From Parvibaculum sp. (lineage in GTDB: Bacteria; Pseudomonadota; Alphaproteobacteria; Parvibaculales; Parvibaculaceae): a stretch of DNA of 64,000 nucleotides. The DNA lies in contig NZ_JAUYUS010000023.1 in the NCBI RefSeq assembly GCF_030694575.1, forward strand, positions 84,113 to 148,112. Reading direction: 5' to 3'. The position numbers and the translations under genes are program-made. Numbering within the stretch: the first letter of the stretch is position 1; each line of letters opens with the position of its first letter. The notes beneath the pieces were generated by a model that made no database searches, was not told the origin of the DNA, and saw nothing but the letters and a program-made list of their open reading frames with translations. Positions 19,300 to 29,866 of this stretch are shown in pieces.

Positions 19300-20175
19300 A
19301 TGACGACCGTTGAAAAACCTCGAAAACTCGGCATAGCGGCAGGCGCCGGACCCTTGCCGATAGCTTTGGCCGAAGCGGCGCAAGCTGCGGGGCGCGAGGT
19401 TTTCATCGTCGGCATTGAAGGTGCTGCAAGCAGCGACATTGCGCGCTTTCCTCACGCCTGGGTCCGAATTGGAGCTATGGGCGAATTCCTCCGCTTGCTG
19501 AAGGAGGCCGGTTGTCAGGACATCGTTCTGATTGGCGGCATCAAACGGCCCGACCTGAGCAAGCTGGGTCTGGATGTGACGGGCATGAAGCTGCTGCCCC
19601 GCGTCGCCCGCTGGATGAAGGCCGGCGACGACGGACTCCTCCGCGGCCTCGCGGAATTTTTCGAGAAAGAGCACGGTTTCCATGTGGTCGGCGCTCATGA
19701 GATAGCTGCCAGCCTGCTGATGCCGGAAGCCTTACTCACGCGTGTCGCGCCCTCGGATCAGCAAGAGAAGGATATCGACATCGCCGTTCGCGCGGCTCTT
19801 GCCATAGGGGCTCTGGACATCGGACAAGGAGCTGTCGCGTGCCGGGGGATCATTCTCGCTCTCGAAGCCGCAGAGGGAACGGACGAGATGCTGCGCCGCG
19901 TGGCGCGGCTTGCACCGGAACTGAGAGGACGGCCGGAGGCGCCGGACGGTGTGCTCGTGAAGCTGTCAAAGCCGGGACAAGAACGGCGCGTCGATATGCC
20001 GACCATTGGAGTTGAAACCGTCGAGAACGCCGCTGCCGCCGGTTTGGCGGGCATCGCCGTGGAGGCAGGCGGAACGCTTGTCGTTGACGGGGAAGCGGTG
20101 GCACGCGTCGCCAATGCAAAGGGACTTTTCGTCGTGGGGCTCGGCAGAGCACGCATCGAAAAGGGTTCGCTGTGA
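19300..20175 (+). CDS. lpxI: UDP-2,3-diacylglucosamine pyrophosphatase LpxI
   Basis: A 291-residue protein of the LpxI (DUF1009) family, which replaces LpxH in alphaproteobacteria and splits UDP-2,3-diacylglucosamine to give lipid X. It starts KLGIAAGAGPLPIALAEAA; the C-terminal domain holds KLSKPGQERRVDMPTIGVET and GIAVEAGGTLVVDGE. Its position between lpxA and lpxB fits the pathway step. The stop overlaps the GTG start of lpxB. Confidence 0.95.
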   Translation: MTTVEKPRKLGIAAGAGPLPIALAEAAQAAGREVFIVGIEGAASSDIARFPHAWVRIGAMGEFLRLLKEAGCQDIVLIGGIKRPDLSKLGLDVTGMKLLPRVARWMKAGDDGLLRGLAEFFEKEHGFHVVGAHEIAASLLMPEALLTRVAPSDQQEKDIDIAVRAALAIGALDIGQGAVACRGIILALEAAEGTDEMLRRVARLAPELRGRPEAPDGVLVKLSKPGQERRVDMPTIGVETVENAAAAGLAGIAVEAGGTLVVDGEAVARVANAKGLFVVGLGRARIEKGSL

Positions 20176-21359
20176 CCTTGGACAAAGCGAACGAACTCCA
20201 CATCATGCTCGTCGCAGGCGAGACTTCCGGCGATGCGCTGGGCGCCGACTTGATGGTTGCGCTGAGAGAGATATCGGGTCGGTCATTGCGCATCTCGGGT
20301 GTCGGCGGCCCGCGCATGGAGAGAGAGGGGCTTGCGTCGATATTCCCCATGTCGGACATAGCCGTGATGGGACCGAGAGAAATTGTCCCCCGCCTTCCCC
20401 TGATCTTGCACCGGATTTGGCAAACGGTCCGGCATGCTGTCGAACATAAGCCGGATATTCTCGTCGTCATCGACAGTCCGGAATTTACCCACATGGTGGC
20501 GAAGCGCGTTGCGCGACGCGCTCCGTCTATACCCATCGTCGACTATGTTCTACCCAGCGTCTGGGCGTGGCGTCAGGGACGCGCGCGCGCTATGGCCAAG
20601 TATATTCGTCGCGTGCTTGCCCTTTTACCGTTTGAGCCGGCATTCCTGAAGCAAGCCGGCGTCGATTGCGTATATGTCGGCCATCCGGCGATCCATCGCA
20701 TGCCTGACGAAGGAAGCGGCGCGCGCTTTCGCGCCGCGCGCGGCATCGCTCCGGACGAGCCGGTGCTGCTGGTATTGCCCGGCAGCAGGGTCAATGAGGT
20801 AAAGCATTTGATCGGCATCTTCGGCGAGGTGGTATCAAAGCTCACGGAAGAGATGCCATCGCTTAAGGTAATTGTTCCGACCGTCCCTCATGTCCGCCGT
20901 CTCGTGGAGGAATCGGTCCGACGTTGGTCCGTGCCTGCCGAAATTATCGAGAACGATGAAGATCGGCGCGCGGCTTTCGATGCGGGAACGGCCGCGCTCG
21001 CCGCTTCTGGCACCGTCGCGCTCGAACTCGGTCTTGCGCGCGTTCCCATGGTGATTGCCTATCGCGCCGAAGCACTGGTTGGCTGGTTCGCACTCAGCGT
21101 GCTCAAGGTGCCATCGGTCGTTCTCATAAACCTCATTCTCGATCGGCCGTCAGTGCGTGAATATCTTCAGAGCCGTTGTACGCCGGAATATCTGCTGGGA
21201 GGACTAAGGCCGCTGATGAGCGATACGCTGGAGCGGAGGCGAGCCCTGGCCGATCTTGAAGAGGTGCGGGTTCGCATGGGGGTGGACGGCGAGCCGCCGA
21301 GCCGCCGTGCGGCCCGGGCGGTGCTGGACTTGCTGGAGAGACCCGCCTCGCCGGCTTGA
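20172..21359 (+). CDS. lpxB: Lipid-A-disaccharide synthase
   Basis: A 395-residue glycosyltransferase joining lipid X with UDP-diacylglucosamine. The N-terminus reads LHIMLVAGETSGDALGADLM; DYVLPSVWAWRQGRARAMAK, YVGHPAIHR, LPGSRVNEVKHL and AALAASGTVALELGLARVPM are family hallmarks. GTG at 20172 overlaps the lpxI stop. A bidirectional hairpin follows the gene. Confidence 0.97.
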   Translation: MTLDKANELHIMLVAGETSGDALGADLMVALREISGRSLRISGVGGPRMEREGLASIFPMSDIAVMGPREIVPRLPLILHRIWQTVRHAVEHKPDILVVIDSPEFTHMVAKRVARRAPSIPIVDYVLPSVWAWRQGRARAMAKYIRRVLALLPFEPAFLKQAGVDCVYVGHPAIHRMPDEGSGARFRAARGIAPDEPVLLVLPGSRVNEVKHLIGIFGEVVSKLTEEMPSLKVIVPTVPHVRRLVEESVRRWSVPAEIIENDEDRRAAFDAGTAALAASGTVALELGLARVPMVIAYRAEALVGWFALSVLKVPSVVLINLILDRPSVREYLQSRCTPEYLLGGLRPLMSDTLERRRALADLEEVRVRMGVDGEPPSRRAARAVLDLLERPASPA

Positions 21360-21367
21360 AACAAAAA

Positions 21368-21395
21368 AGGCGCTTCCATTGGAAGCGCCTTTCTT
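21368..21395. terminator. Bidirectional intrinsic terminator between lpxB and gltA
   Basis: Perfect 10-base stem AGGCGCTTCC (21368-21377) and GGAAGCGCCT (21381-21390) with a 3-base loop. It is flanked by an A-run on the left (AAAAAA) and TTTCTT on the right, so it can stop transcription of both convergent genes. Confidence 0.9.
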
Positions 21396-21409
21396 GTTGG
21401 CGATTGCGT

Positions 21410-22726
21410 TTATTTACGCTTGCCGACGTCGACATAGTCGCGGCGCGGCGCACCCGTATAGAGCTGGCGCGGGCGGCCGATACGCTGACCCGGATCTTCG
21501 ATCATCTCGTTCCATTGCGCGACCCACCCCACAGTACGCGCGAGCGCGAAGAGAACGGTGAACATCGTTGTCGGGAAGCCCATCGCCTTCAGCGTGATGC
21601 CTGAATAGAAGTCGATGTTCGGGTAGAGTTTCTTCTCGACGAAATACTCGTCGTTGAGCGCGATTTTCTCGAGTTCCAGCGCGACGTCCAGCATCGGATC
21701 GTCCTTGATGCCGAGGACATTGAGAACTTCGTGGCAGGTCTGCTGCATCACGCGCGCGCGCGGATCGTAATTCTTGTAGACGCGGTGACCGAAGCCCATC
21801 AGGCGGAAGGGATCGTTCTTGTCCTTCGCGCGCTTGATGAATTCCGGGATGCGGTCGACGGTTCCAATCTGCTCGAGCATGTTCAAGGCTGCTTCGTTGG
21901 CACCGCCATGCGCGGGGCCCCACAGGCAGGCGATGCCGGCAGCTATGCAGGCAAAGGGATTTGCGCCGGACGAACCTGCAAGACGCACCGTGGAAGTCGA
22001 TGCGTTCTGTTCGTGATCGGCATGAAGGATAAAAATGCGATCCATCGCACGAGCGAGGATCGGGTCCACCTTGTATTGCTCGGCCGGAACCGAGAAGCAC
22101 ATGTGCAGGAAATTCTCCGCGTAGTCGAGATCGTTACGCGGATAGACGATCGGCTGGCCTGCTGAGTACTTATAGGCCATGGCGGCGATCGTCGGCATCT
22201 TCGCGATCAGGCGACGGCTCGCGATCATGCGCTGCGTCGGATCGTTGATGTCGGTGGAGTCATGATAGAAAGCCGACAGCGCCCCGACCATGCCGCACAT
22301 AATCGCCATCGGATGCGCATCCCGGCGGAAGCCGCGAAGGAAAAACGTCATCTGCTCATGCACCATTGTGTGCATGGTGATGGCGCGCTCGAACTCCCGG
22401 TATTCCTCCGCGGTCGGCAGATCGCCGTTCAGCAACAGAAAGCAGGTCTCGATGAAGTTGCCGTGATCGGCCAGCTGGTCGATCGGATAGCCACGATAAA
22501 GCAGAACACCTTCTTCACCGTCGATATAGGTAATATCGGACTCGCAGCTCGCCGTGGAGGTGAAGCCCGGATCGTAGGTGAAGTGTCCGCTCTTGCCGTA
22601 GAGAGTGGAAATATCCACGACGCTCGGGCCGAGAGAACCGCCGTAGATCGGCAATTCGTAAGACTTGCCGTCCACCGAAAGGGTCGCGGTTGAAATCGCG
22701 CCGGCTTTGGTTCCGAATTTTGTCAT
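21410..22726 (-). CDS. gltA: Citrate synthase (type II)
   Basis: Entry enzyme of the TCA cycle, 438 residues, the length of the hexameric NADH-sensitive type. Conserved regions are [20 protein letters not shown] and [14 protein letters not shown] (catalytic His), [15 protein letters not shown] (second His) and, near the C-terminus, [16 protein letters not shown] with the catalytic Asp. It is transcribed against lpxB and lies downstream of gltX. Confidence 0.97.
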   Translation of the reverse strand: MTKFGTKAGAISTATLSVDGKSYELPIYGGSLGPSVVDISTLYGKSGHFTYDPGFTSTASCESDITYIDGEEGVLLYRGYPIDQLADHGNFIETCFLLLNGDLPTAEEYREFERAITMHTMVHEQMTFFLRGFRRDAHPMAIMCGMVGALSAFYHDSTDINDPTQRMIASRRLIAKMPTIAAMAYKYSAGQPIVYPRNDLDYAENFLHMCFSVPAEQYKVDPILARAMDRIFILHADHEQNASTSTVRLAGSSGANPFACIAAGIACLWGPAHGGANEAALNMLEQIGTVDRIPEFIKRAKDKNDPFRLMGFGHRVYKNYDPRARVMQQTCHEVLNVLGIKDDPMLDVALELEKIALNDEYFVEKKLYPNIDFYSGITLKAMGFPTTMFTVLFALARTVGWVAQWNEMIEDPGQRIGRPRQLYTGAPRRDYVDVGKRK

Positions 22727-22840
22727 ACCTGCCTACCTGTTCCTGTTTGGCCGGCCGGTGCACCGCGTTTCGGCGGTAGAGCCGGGCAGTTTGTTAAACA
22801 TCATACCGTCGCGCCGCCGCGATCCGCAAAAGCACGGATG

Positions 22841-24253
22841 TCAGGCGGCCTGATCCTTGATTCGTCCCAGCGCTTCTTCGCGCCCGAGGGTCGCCAGCAC
22901 ATCGAATATGGGCGGCGAGACGGTGCTGCCGGTTACGGCGGCCCGCAGCGGCTGTGCCACTTTGCCGAGCTTGAGGTTCTCGTCCTCCGCGAAAGCGCGT
23001 ACCGTGGATTCGATATCGCTGACCGCCCAGTCGTTGCGTGCCTCGAGCCGGCTGACCAGCCGCGCAAGCAATGCGCGCGCATCGGGATTGAGAAGCTGCA
23101 AGGCCTTGTCGTCACAAGTGAGCGGGCGCTGTGCGAGCAGAAATGCGGCCCCTTTGCCGAGTTCAACCAGCGTCTTCGCTCTCTCCTTGAGCCCCGGCAT
23201 GAGCGCCACCAGTTTCCGCCGGAATGTCTCGTCCGTTTTCCAGCCCTCCAGCCGCGTCATCAACGCGATTGTTTCGTCGGTCAGCCGCTCATCGTCGGCT
23301 TCACGGATATAGTGGCCGTTCAGACTTTCAAGCTTCGCAAAGTCAAAACGCGCAGGCGACCGTCCGATGCTTTCGAGGTTGAACCACTCGATTGCCTGCT
23401 CGGTCGAGAACACCTCATCGTCGCCGTGGCTCCAGCCGAGCCTGACAAGATAGTTTCGCATCGCCTCCGGCAGATACCCGAGGTCCCGATAGGCTTCGGC
23501 ACCGAGGGCGCCATGGCGCTTTGAAAGCTTTGCGCCGTCGGGCCCGTGGATCAGCGGGACATGGGCGAACTCGGGGACCGGCCAGTCGAGGGCTGCATAA
23601 ATCTGGCTCTGCCGGCCGGCATTGGTCAGATGATCGTCGCCGCGGATGACTTGGGTAATTCCCATGTCGTGGTCGTCCACTACCACGGAGAGATTGTAGG
23701 TGGGCGTGCCGTCGCTCCGCAGGATGATGAGGTCGTCGAACTGTTCGTTGGGAAAGCGTACCTCCCCCATTACGTGGTCGTGGACAATCGTTTCGCCCTC
23801 GTCTGGCGAACGAAAGCGAACCACCGGCTTTACGCCGGCCGGCGCGTCTGAAGGATCGCGGTCGCGCCAGCGTCCGTCATAGCGGATGGGGCGGCCTTCG
23901 GCGCGCGCCTTTTCGCGCATCTCCTCGAGCTCCTGCGGGCTCGCGTAGCAATGATAAGCTTTGCCGCGCCGGAGCAGCTCCTGAACGACCTCGACGTGCC
24001 GTGCGGCACGCGAAAACTGGAAGACCGGTTCGCTGTCCCAGTCGAGTCCGAGCCAGCGAAGCCCCTCGAAAATGGCGTCAATCGCCGATTCCGTGGACCG
24101 TTCGCGATCCGTATCCTCGATGCGCAGCAGGAACTGACCGCCGTGGTGGCGTGCAAACAACCAGTTGAACAGCGCGGTCCTGGCACCCCCGATATGAAGA
24201 TAACCGGTGGGGGAAGGTGCGAAACGGGTGATGACTGTCTTCTTTTCCGTCAT
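22841..24253 (-). CDS. gltX: Glutamyl-tRNA synthetase
   Basis: Class I aminoacyl-tRNA synthetase, 470 residues from the ATG at 24253, which has AGGAG three bases upstream. The frame is open further, but the protein clearly begins [20 protein letters not shown]. The HIGH-type motif is [12 protein letters not shown] and the KMSKS-type motif is [10 protein letters not shown]. Alphaproteobacteria often carry two GltX paralogues, one of which may charge tRNA-Gln; the tRNA preference of this copy cannot be read from sequence alone. Confidence 0.95.
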   Translation of the reverse strand: MTEKKTVITRFAPSPTGYLHIGGARTALFNWLFARHHGGQFLLRIEDTDRERSTESAIDAIFEGLRWLGLDWDSEPVFQFSRAARHVEVVQELLRRGKAYHCYASPQELEEMREKARAEGRPIRYDGRWRDRDPSDAPAGVKPVVRFRSPDEGETIVHDHVMGEVRFPNEQFDDLIILRSDGTPTYNLSVVVDDHDMGITQVIRGDDHLTNAGRQSQIYAALDWPVPEFAHVPLIHGPDGAKLSKRHGALGAEAYRDLGYLPEAMRNYLVRLGWSHGDDEVFSTEQAIEWFNLESIGRSPARFDFAKLESLNGHYIREADDERLTDETIALMTRLEGWKTDETFRRKLVALMPGLKERAKTLVELGKGAAFLLAQRPLTCDDKALQLLNPDARALLARLVSRLEARNDWAVSDIESTVRAFAEDENLKLGKVAQPLRAAVTGSTVSPPIFDVLATLGREEALGRIKDQAA

Positions 24254-24478
24254 GATCTCCTGCGATCCGGCGCCGCGGCCGCGCGGGTAGGCAACTCGAC
24301 TGAATGTTGGCAAGCTTCGACCCGGAAAAATAGGGCGCAATGCCTAGGGTCCGCTGCGGGGCAGGGGTTTTTCTACCACATCGCGGCAACGCAGCGTAAG
24401 CCCGAAATGAGCGCGGAATCGGGCCATAAAAGTTCTTTGTTGGTAGGGTGTTAGGCGGGACTCCTGAGGGCATGTCGA

Positions 24479-26662
24479 ATGCCCGGGCTGGCTTTGGGGA
24501 ATAGTGTGACAATAGAGGCCGGTACGCCGGGAAGACTTTCGCCTGGCCGATGGGCGAGAGCCGTTGTCGATGCTCTTGGCGCGGGGGCAGAGTGGCTGAG
24601 AGCGTCGTTTGCCGCAGACGGCGACAGGCTGTTCCTTTGGTCGCCGGTTTTCGTAGCCGCTGGCGTGGCGCTCTATTTTTCACTCGATTTCGAGCCGCCG
24701 GCATGGCCGGCGGCGGTCGCCCTGTCCGTCACGGCAACTGTGCTTTGGCTGGTCCGCCGCCGGCCGGGATCTGCACTATGCGCCGCAGCGTTGTTCTGCC
24801 TGGCCATCGGTTTTGGCGCCGCCGTCTTGCGAGCGCATCTGGTAGCGGCACCTGTGCTCGAGCGGCCGATGTCCGGCGCATTGGTGGCGCAGGTAATTGC
24901 CGTGGAGAGCAATGAGAATGGCGGCCTGTCCGCCATCCTTGCACCCCGCTCTTTTGGCCGTTTGGACGCCGCCGCTCTGCCGGCGAAAGTGCGGATCCAT
25001 ATCCGCCTGCGCGAGGCTGTTCTGAGGCCGGGAGCTACGGTCCAGCTCCGTGCCCGCCTCATGCCGCCGCCGGAACCTGTGCAGCCGGGCGGCTTCGATT
25101 TCGCCAGGCAGGTCTGGTTCGAGGGGCTGGGGGCAGTGGGATTTGCCTATACGGTTCCGGAAGAGTTGTCGCCACCGGCCGGCGACATACCGGCAATGCT
25201 CGTAAACCTGAGGATGAAGATCGGCGAGCGGATACGTTCGGTCATAGGCGGCACGAGCGGCGCGGTGGCGGCCGCCCTTATAAACGGAGAGCGGGCCAGT
25301 ATTCCGGACCATGTGTCGGATGACCTTCGCGCGGCGGGTATCTTCCATGTGCTGTCGATATCGGGCCTGCACATGGTGCTCTTCGCCGGCTCTGTCTTCT
25401 GGGTTGTTCGTGCCGCTCTCGCGCTCTCTCCTTCGATGACACTCCGCTACCCGATCAAGAAATGGGCGGCGGCCGCCGCGCTTTTCGGCGCAACTTTCTA
25501 CCTGCTGATATCGGGTGCGGCGATAGCCACGCAGCGGGCATGGATCATGATCTGTCTGATGTTCATCGCCATTCTTCTCGATCGTCCGGCGCTCACCATG
25601 CGAAACGTCATGCTCGCCGCGCTGGTCATCCTGCTGTGGCGGCCGGACAGCCTGATCGGCGCAAGCTTCCAGATGTCTTTCGCGGCGGTGATCGCACTTA
25701 TTGCATTCTACGAGAGCAATACAATGCGAACCTGGACGTCGCGGCCGCGCACGAGCGGTCTTGGCAGTTTGCCCGGCATCGCCGGTACGTATGTGCTCGG
25801 GATTGCGCTTACGAGCATTGTTGCGGGCGCCGCGACCGGCGCCATCGCCGCCTACCACTTCAACCGCATCGCTCTCTACGGTCTCGCAGGCAACATGGCG
25901 GCAATGCCGCTGGTCGGGATCGTGGTGATGCCGATGGCGCTTCTGTCGTTGCTGCTGATGCCGTTCGGCTTGGACGGTCCCGCATTATGGGCGATGGGAA
26001 AGGGTGTGGAAGGAATGTTGCTTGTGGCACATGAGGTGGCGAGCTGGCGCGGCGCCGACCGTCTCGTGCCGGAGGCACCGCTCCATGCCTTGATTCTGAC
26101 GGTACTGGGCGGGTTATGGCTCGCGCTCTGGCGGGAGAACTGGCGCTTCGCGGGCGTTCTGCCGATGGCATTGGGATTGGCGCTTTGGGGATCGGCTGGA
26201 AAGCCCGACGTGCTCATCGACAGGGATGCGGCGCTCTTTGCCGTTCGCACAACGGATGGTGCGCTGGCGCTTACCTCTTCGCGTCCATCGTATACAGCGG
26301 AGCAATGGCTGCGGCACGACGGAGACGGGAGAAGTCCGCGCGAGGCGGCCAGATCGAAAGCTGTCAACTGCGACGGCGAGGGATGCATCTACAGAGAGAT
26401 GGGGAAGCCGGTCATCGCCTTTCCCGCGACGCTCGCCGCGACGGTCGAGGACTGCACTCGTGCCGATGTCGTGATCGCCAAGGTGCCGGTGCCACACCGC
26501 CTCCGTCGCGAATGCGGGGCGCGGCTTCTGCTCGATTATTTCAGCTTCTGGAGAAACGGTGCGACGACGTTGACGTTCGCCGAAGACGGCGAGATTACAG
26601 TCGCAACGGCGCTCGAAGCGCGCGGCGACCGGCCATGGGTTCAACGTCGCAAAAATCAGTAG
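24479..26662 (+). CDS. comEC: ComEC/Rec2-family DNA uptake channel protein
   Basis: A 727-residue polytopic membrane protein. The N-terminal soluble/OB part (about residues 130-230) is followed by the Competence domain with the hallmark [20 protein letters not shown] and a long run of membrane helices including [17 protein letters not shown]. The last 150 residues are soluble, and I see no HxHxDH motif of a metallo-beta-lactamase domain. Family role: moving single-stranded DNA across the inner membrane in natural transformation. The gene is divergent from gltX and its end overlaps lexA by 7 bases. Confidence 0.9.
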   Translation: MPGLALGNSVTIEAGTPGRLSPGRWARAVVDALGAGAEWLRASFAADGDRLFLWSPVFVAAGVALYFSLDFEPPAWPAAVALSVTATVLWLVRRRPGSALCAAALFCLAIGFGAAVLRAHLVAAPVLERPMSGALVAQVIAVESNENGGLSAILAPRSFGRLDAAALPAKVRIHIRLREAVLRPGATVQLRARLMPPPEPVQPGGFDFARQVWFEGLGAVGFAYTVPEELSPPAGDIPAMLVNLRMKIGERIRSVIGGTSGAVAAALINGERASIPDHVSDDLRAAGIFHVLSISGLHMVLFAGSVFWVVRAALALSPSMTLRYPIKKWAAAAALFGATFYLLISGAAIATQRAWIMICLMFIAILLDRPALTMRNVMLAALVILLWRPDSLIGASFQMSFAAVIALIAFYESNTMRTWTSRPRTSGLGSLPGIAGTYVLGIALTSIVAGAATGAIAAYHFNRIALYGLAGNMAAMPLVGIVVMPMALLSLLLMPFGLDGPALWAMGKGVEGMLLVAHEVASWRGADRLVPEAPLHALILTVLGGLWLALWRENWRFAGVLPMALGLALWGSAGKPDVLIDRDAALFAVRTTDGALALTSSRPSYTAEQWLRHDGDGRSPREAARSKAVNCDGEGCIYREMGKPVIAFPATLAATVEDCTRADVVIAKVPVPHRLRRECGARLLLDYFSFWRNGATTLTFAEDGEITVATALEARGDRPWVQRRKNQ

Positions 26663-27369
26663 CGGCGCAACAGCCCGACGAGCTTCCCTTGCACCTTCAC
26701 CCGGTCAGGCCCGAAAATGCGCGTCTCGTATGCCGGGTTTGCGGCTTCGAGCGCAATGGAATCCCCCTTCTTGCGCAGGCGCTTCAGGGTAGCCTCGTAA
26801 CCATCGACGAGAGCAACGACGATGTCGCCGCTCGTTGCCGTGTCGCAGCGCTGGATGAGAACCGTATCGCCGTCGAGGATACCGGCCTCGATCATCGAAT
26901 CGCCTTTGACCTCGAGCGCATAATGTTCTCCGGACCCGAGAAGGTTCAGAGGCACGCTGACCTGATGGCTTTCTTCCTGCAACGCTTCGATCGGCGTGCC
27001 GGCAGCAATCCGGCCCATGACGGAAAGGGTCATCGTATCGCCGGCGCTTCGCGCCGGAGCGAGGTCACGGCTGGTGGGTTTAGGCTGCGCACCGCCTTCG
27101 ATAACGCTCGGCGAGAAGCCGCGACCGCGCGCCATGGCGAGGCTCGGCGACGCCGCATCGGGAAGCTTGAGAATTTCGAGAGCGCGGGCGCGATGAGGCA
27201 GGCGGCGAATGAAACCGCGCTCTTCCAGCGCCGTGATGAGCCGGTGAATGCCGGACTTGGAACGGAGGTCCAGGGCCTCCTTCATTTCGTCGAAGCTCGG
27301 TGAAACGCCGCCTTCCTTGATCCGCTCATGGATAAACATAAGCAGCTCATGTTGCTTGCGTGTCAGCAT
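26656..27369 (-). CDS. lexA: SOS response repressor LexA
   Basis: A 237-residue repressor/autoprotease. The N-terminal winged helix-turn-helix reads [20 protein letters not shown] and [20 protein letters not shown]. The cleavage site is Ala123-Gly124 (RIAAGTPI), the catalytic Ser is Ser158 ([10 protein letters not shown]) and the Lys is Lys196 (EATLKRL). The start at 27369 follows GGAGGGG; the frame upstream to 27423 is not needed. An SOS box lies 74 bases upstream. The linker is longer than in E. coli LexA, as is common in alphaproteobacteria. Confidence 0.97.
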   Translation of the reverse strand: MLTRKQHELLMFIHERIKEGGVSPSFDEMKEALDLRSKSGIHRLITALEERGFIRRLPHRARALEILKLPDAASPSLAMARGRGFSPSVIEGGAQPKPTSRDLAPARSAGDTMTLSVMGRIAAGTPIEALQEESHQVSVPLNLLGSGEHYALEVKGDSMIEAGILDGDTVLIQRCDTATSGDIVVALVDGYEATLKRLRKKGDSIALEAANPAYETRIFGPDRVKVQGKLVGLLRRY

Positions 27370-27442
27370 CGACTTCAGCCCCTCCGGTTGTCCTTTTGAG
27401 CCGCGCAGGGCCCTTTGGAACAAAACAAAAACGTTGGAGCTT

Positions 27443-27457
27443 GTTCTAGTTTAGTTC
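27443..27457 (-). promoter_or_regulatory. SOS (LexA) box of lexA
   Basis: GTTC-TAGTTTA-GTTC at 27443-27457 exactly matches the alphaproteobacterial GTTC-N7-GTTC LexA site. It lies in the lexA leader, between the end of moeA and the lexA start, and indicates autoregulation. Confidence 0.88.
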
Positions 27458-27489
27458 TCGCAATCCTGTCAAGCGCATTTGTGGATAAC

Positions 27490-28701
27490 TCACCGGCGCA
27501 ACGGCAAAACCGTAACGATTCCGCCCGCTTTGAGGGGGGGCGCCTGAGGCGGGCGGACGATGAGGCACGAAGCACCCGAAAGGACGGAGAGCATCGAACT
27601 ATCCTGAATCTCGAAGGGTGTGGCGACGTGGAGTTCGCCCGGCACGTGGTCGAGACCGGCGCGGATGTAGTCTTCGCGGGGACCGTTCGCGGGCAGGTCG
27701 CGGCCGAGCCGCGCGAGCGTCGTGTGAAGGGCGCTGTCGCCGCCCTGCATGCGTACGATGGCGGGACGGAGGAAGAGGGTAGCGCAGACAAGCGCGGATA
27801 CGGGGTTCCCCGGTAGGCCGAGCATAGGCAGGTCGCCGAGCTTGCCGAACATCAGCGGTTTTCCGGGCCGCATCGCGACCTTCCAGAAGTCGATGTCGAG
27901 GCCGAGCGGTGTGAGCGCTTCCTGCACCAGATCGTGATCGCCGACGGAAGCGCCGCCGAGCGTGACGAGCATGTCGGCGTCTTTCGCGCGGCTGGCCGTT
28001 TCGCGGATGCTGCCGACCTTGTCGGGCGCGATGCCGAGATCGAGCGGTATGCCGCCGGCCTCGACGATGAGCGCCGCAAGCCCGTCATTGTTGGACGAAA
28101 CGATCTGGTTGGGACCGGGTTCGGAGCCCGGCCGCACGAGCTCGTCGCCGGTCGAGAAGAAGGCGATGACAGGCCGCCTGTAAACGCTGAGCAGCGGCAG
28201 GTTCATGGCGGCGGCAAGCGCGATATCGGCGGGCGAGAGCTTGCGCCCGACCGGCATGCCGGCATCGCCGGTGCGGAAGTCGAGACCGCAGACGCGGACG
28301 TGCTGACCTGCTTTCGCCGCCTCGTTGACGATCACGATATCGCCGTCGCGCGAGGTGTCTTCCTGGATGACGATGGTATCGGCGCCGCGCGGCAAGGGCG
28401 CGCCGGTGAAGATGCGGACGGCTTCGCCCTCACGCAGATTTTCTTCATGGGCACCGCCCGCAGGCGCCATGCCGACGACCTTGAGACGGACGGGAACCGT
28501 GGAGACATCGGCAGCGCGCACGGCATAGCCATCCATCGCGGAAAGATCGGCGGGCGGCTGTGTGCGCCGTGCGATCGCTTCTTCCGCGAGCACGCGGCCA
28601 AGCGCTTGCGCGAGCGGGACGTTCTCCTTTTCGGTGGTATGAAGCGCGGAGAGAATGCGCGCCCGCGCTTCCTCGACCGGAAGAAGAGGTTGCTGTGCCA
28701 T
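27490..28701 (-). CDS. moeA: Molybdopterin molybdotransferase MoeA
   Basis: Inserts molybdate into adenylylated molybdopterin. 403 residues with PADLSAMDGYAVRAADV near the N-terminus, FFSTGDELV, the MoCF-type TLGGASVGDHDLVQEAL and GLPGNPVSALV. It is directly downstream of moaC with 3 bases between them. The lexA promoter starts right after its stop. Confidence 0.96.
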   Translation of the reverse strand: MAQQPLLPVEEARARILSALHTTEKENVPLAQALGRVLAEEAIARRTQPPADLSAMDGYAVRAADVSTVPVRLKVVGMAPAGGAHEENLREGEAVRIFTGAPLPRGADTIVIQEDTSRDGDIVIVNEAAKAGQHVRVCGLDFRTGDAGMPVGRKLSPADIALAAAMNLPLLSVYRRPVIAFFSTGDELVRPGSEPGPNQIVSSNNDGLAALIVEAGGIPLDLGIAPDKVGSIRETASRAKDADMLVTLGGASVGDHDLVQEALTPLGLDIDFWKVAMRPGKPLMFGKLGDLPMLGLPGNPVSALVCATLFLRPAIVRMQGGDSALHTTLARLGRDLPANGPREDYIRAGLDHVPGELHVATPFEIQDSSMLSVLSGASCLIVRPPQAPPLKAGGIVTVLPLRR

Positions 28702-28704
28702 ATG

Positions 28705-29187
28705 CTACTTCGCCTTGTAGTCGCCCGACTTGCCGCCGGATTTGTGCGTCAGCCTTATGTCGCCGATCCGCATGCCGCGGTCGACCGCCTTCGCCATGTC
28801 GTAGATCGTGAGACAGGCGACGCTGACCGCCGTGAGCGCTTCCATTTCGACACCTGTCTGGCCCGAAACTTTCACCGTTGCCTCGACTTCGACAGTGTTT
28901 TGCGCGGTGTCGGCGTGAAGTTCGACTTCGACTTTGGTTATGGCGAGCGGGTGGCAAAGCGGTATGAGATCGGCCGTCCGCTTTGCCGCCATGATGCCCG
29001 CGAGACGCGCGACTTCGAGCGCGTTTCCCTTCTTGAGGCCGTCCTCGAGAATGAGTTTCAGCGTCGCCGGTTTCATCGTCACGCGGCCTTTCGCCGTCGC
29101 GCTGCGCGAGGTGACGGCTTTCGCCGATACGTCCACCATGCGCGCGGCGCCATGCTCGTCGAGATGCGTGAGCTTCTTTTTCGCCAT
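28705..29187 (-). CDS. moaC: Cyclic pyranopterin monophosphate synthase MoaC
   Basis: Second step of molybdenum cofactor synthesis, working with MoaA. The 160-residue protein has the conserved start [20 protein letters not shown], the [17 protein letters not shown] active-site region, [20 protein letters not shown] and the closing [16 protein letters not shown]. It lies in a tight moaC-moeA pair, 3 bases after the GNAT gene. Confidence 0.97.
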   Translation of the reverse strand: MAKKKLTHLDEHGAARMVDVSAKAVTSRSATAKGRVTMKPATLKLILEDGLKKGNALEVARLAGIMAAKRTADLIPLCHPLAITKVEVELHADTAQNTVEVEATVKVSGQTGVEMEALTAVSVACLTIYDMAKAVDRGMRIGDIRLTHKSGGKSGDYKAK

Positions 29188-29190
29188 GGT

Positions 29191-29703
29191 TTATACGAGT
29201 TCCTTGCGCATGAAGCATCGCCGGTCGAGCGGCAGGCCGATGTCGTCCTCGTGATAATGCGCGAGGAGGAGGGCCGGCGTCCACTCATCCTCGGGAACGA
29301 TCCTGAAGCCGCATGAGGCATAGAACGGTGCGTTCCATGCGATGTCGCGGAAGGTCGACAGAGTGACGGCTTTCGACCCGTTTTCCTTGGCCCAATCGCA
29401 TACGGCCTCGACGAGCGAACGCCCCAGACCCTTGCGGCCGTGATCCGGATGGACCGACAATTCGAAGATATGGATGGACCGGTCCAGAGGCGCGGCGAGG
29501 ATGAAACCGACCGGCATATCGTTCAGTACAGAGACGAATACGGCGCCGCTGCGTGCGTTGGCACGGATGAATTTTATGTCGGTTGGCTCGTGCGATGCGA
29601 TCTCCGGAAGGCCCGCTTCGATGAAAGCCTTGCCGGCAGCGCCCTCGATGGCGCCAAACAGTTGAAACTCCTCAGGTTTTGCCTGTCTTATGAGGTAATT
29701 CAT
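29191..29703 (-). CDS. GNAT family N-acetyltransferase
   Basis: A 170-residue acetyltransferase of unknown substrate. The acetyl-CoA-binding core is visible as ELSVHPDHGRKGLGRSLVEA, followed by the beta-bulge segment VTLSTFRDIAWNAPFYASCG and F. It sits between trpC and moaC and probably forms an operon with moaC-moeA. The region upstream of its start holds Pho-box-like repeats (29722-29750). Confidence 0.88.
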   Translation of the reverse strand: MNYLIRQAKPEEFQLFGAIEGAAGKAFIEAGLPEIASHEPTDIKFIRANARSGAVFVSVLNDMPVGFILAAPLDRSIHIFELSVHPDHGRKGLGRSLVEAVCDWAKENGSKAVTLSTFRDIAWNAPFYASCGFRIVPEDEWTPALLLAHYHEDDIGLPLDRRCFMRKELV

Positions 29704-29721
29704 GGAGATATCCCGCAGCCT

Positions 29722-29750
29722 CTGTCACGCAACTGTCACAAAAATGTCAT
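29722..29750 (+). promoter_or_regulatory. Pho-box-like triple direct repeat (predicted PhoB site)
   Basis: Three 7-base units, CTGTCAC (29722), CTGTCAC (29733) and ATGTCAT (29744), repeat with an exact 11-base period and short A-rich or mixed spacers. This is the known PhoB binding pattern (CTGTCAT, 4 bases, CTGTCAT). It lies in the 163-base gap between the start of the GNAT-moaC-moeA unit and the end of trpC. The repeats read on the plus strand, opposite to the GNAT gene, so the controlled promoter is uncertain. Confidence 0.6.
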
Positions 29751-29866
29751 GTAGCGCGAGGGGCGTGAAGACGATGTTCGAAAATAAACAGGCCGGGGAT
29801 AAAGGAAGCGCACTTGTCCCCGGTTTCGGCCAGGCACGAAACGCGCGCGACCGTATTTATCCCCGG

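Noticed and set aside
26116..27303. A 395-codon plus-strand frame across the end of comEC and lexA
   Set aside because: It lies out of frame over two confidently identified genes; its content is Arg-rich shadow sequence.
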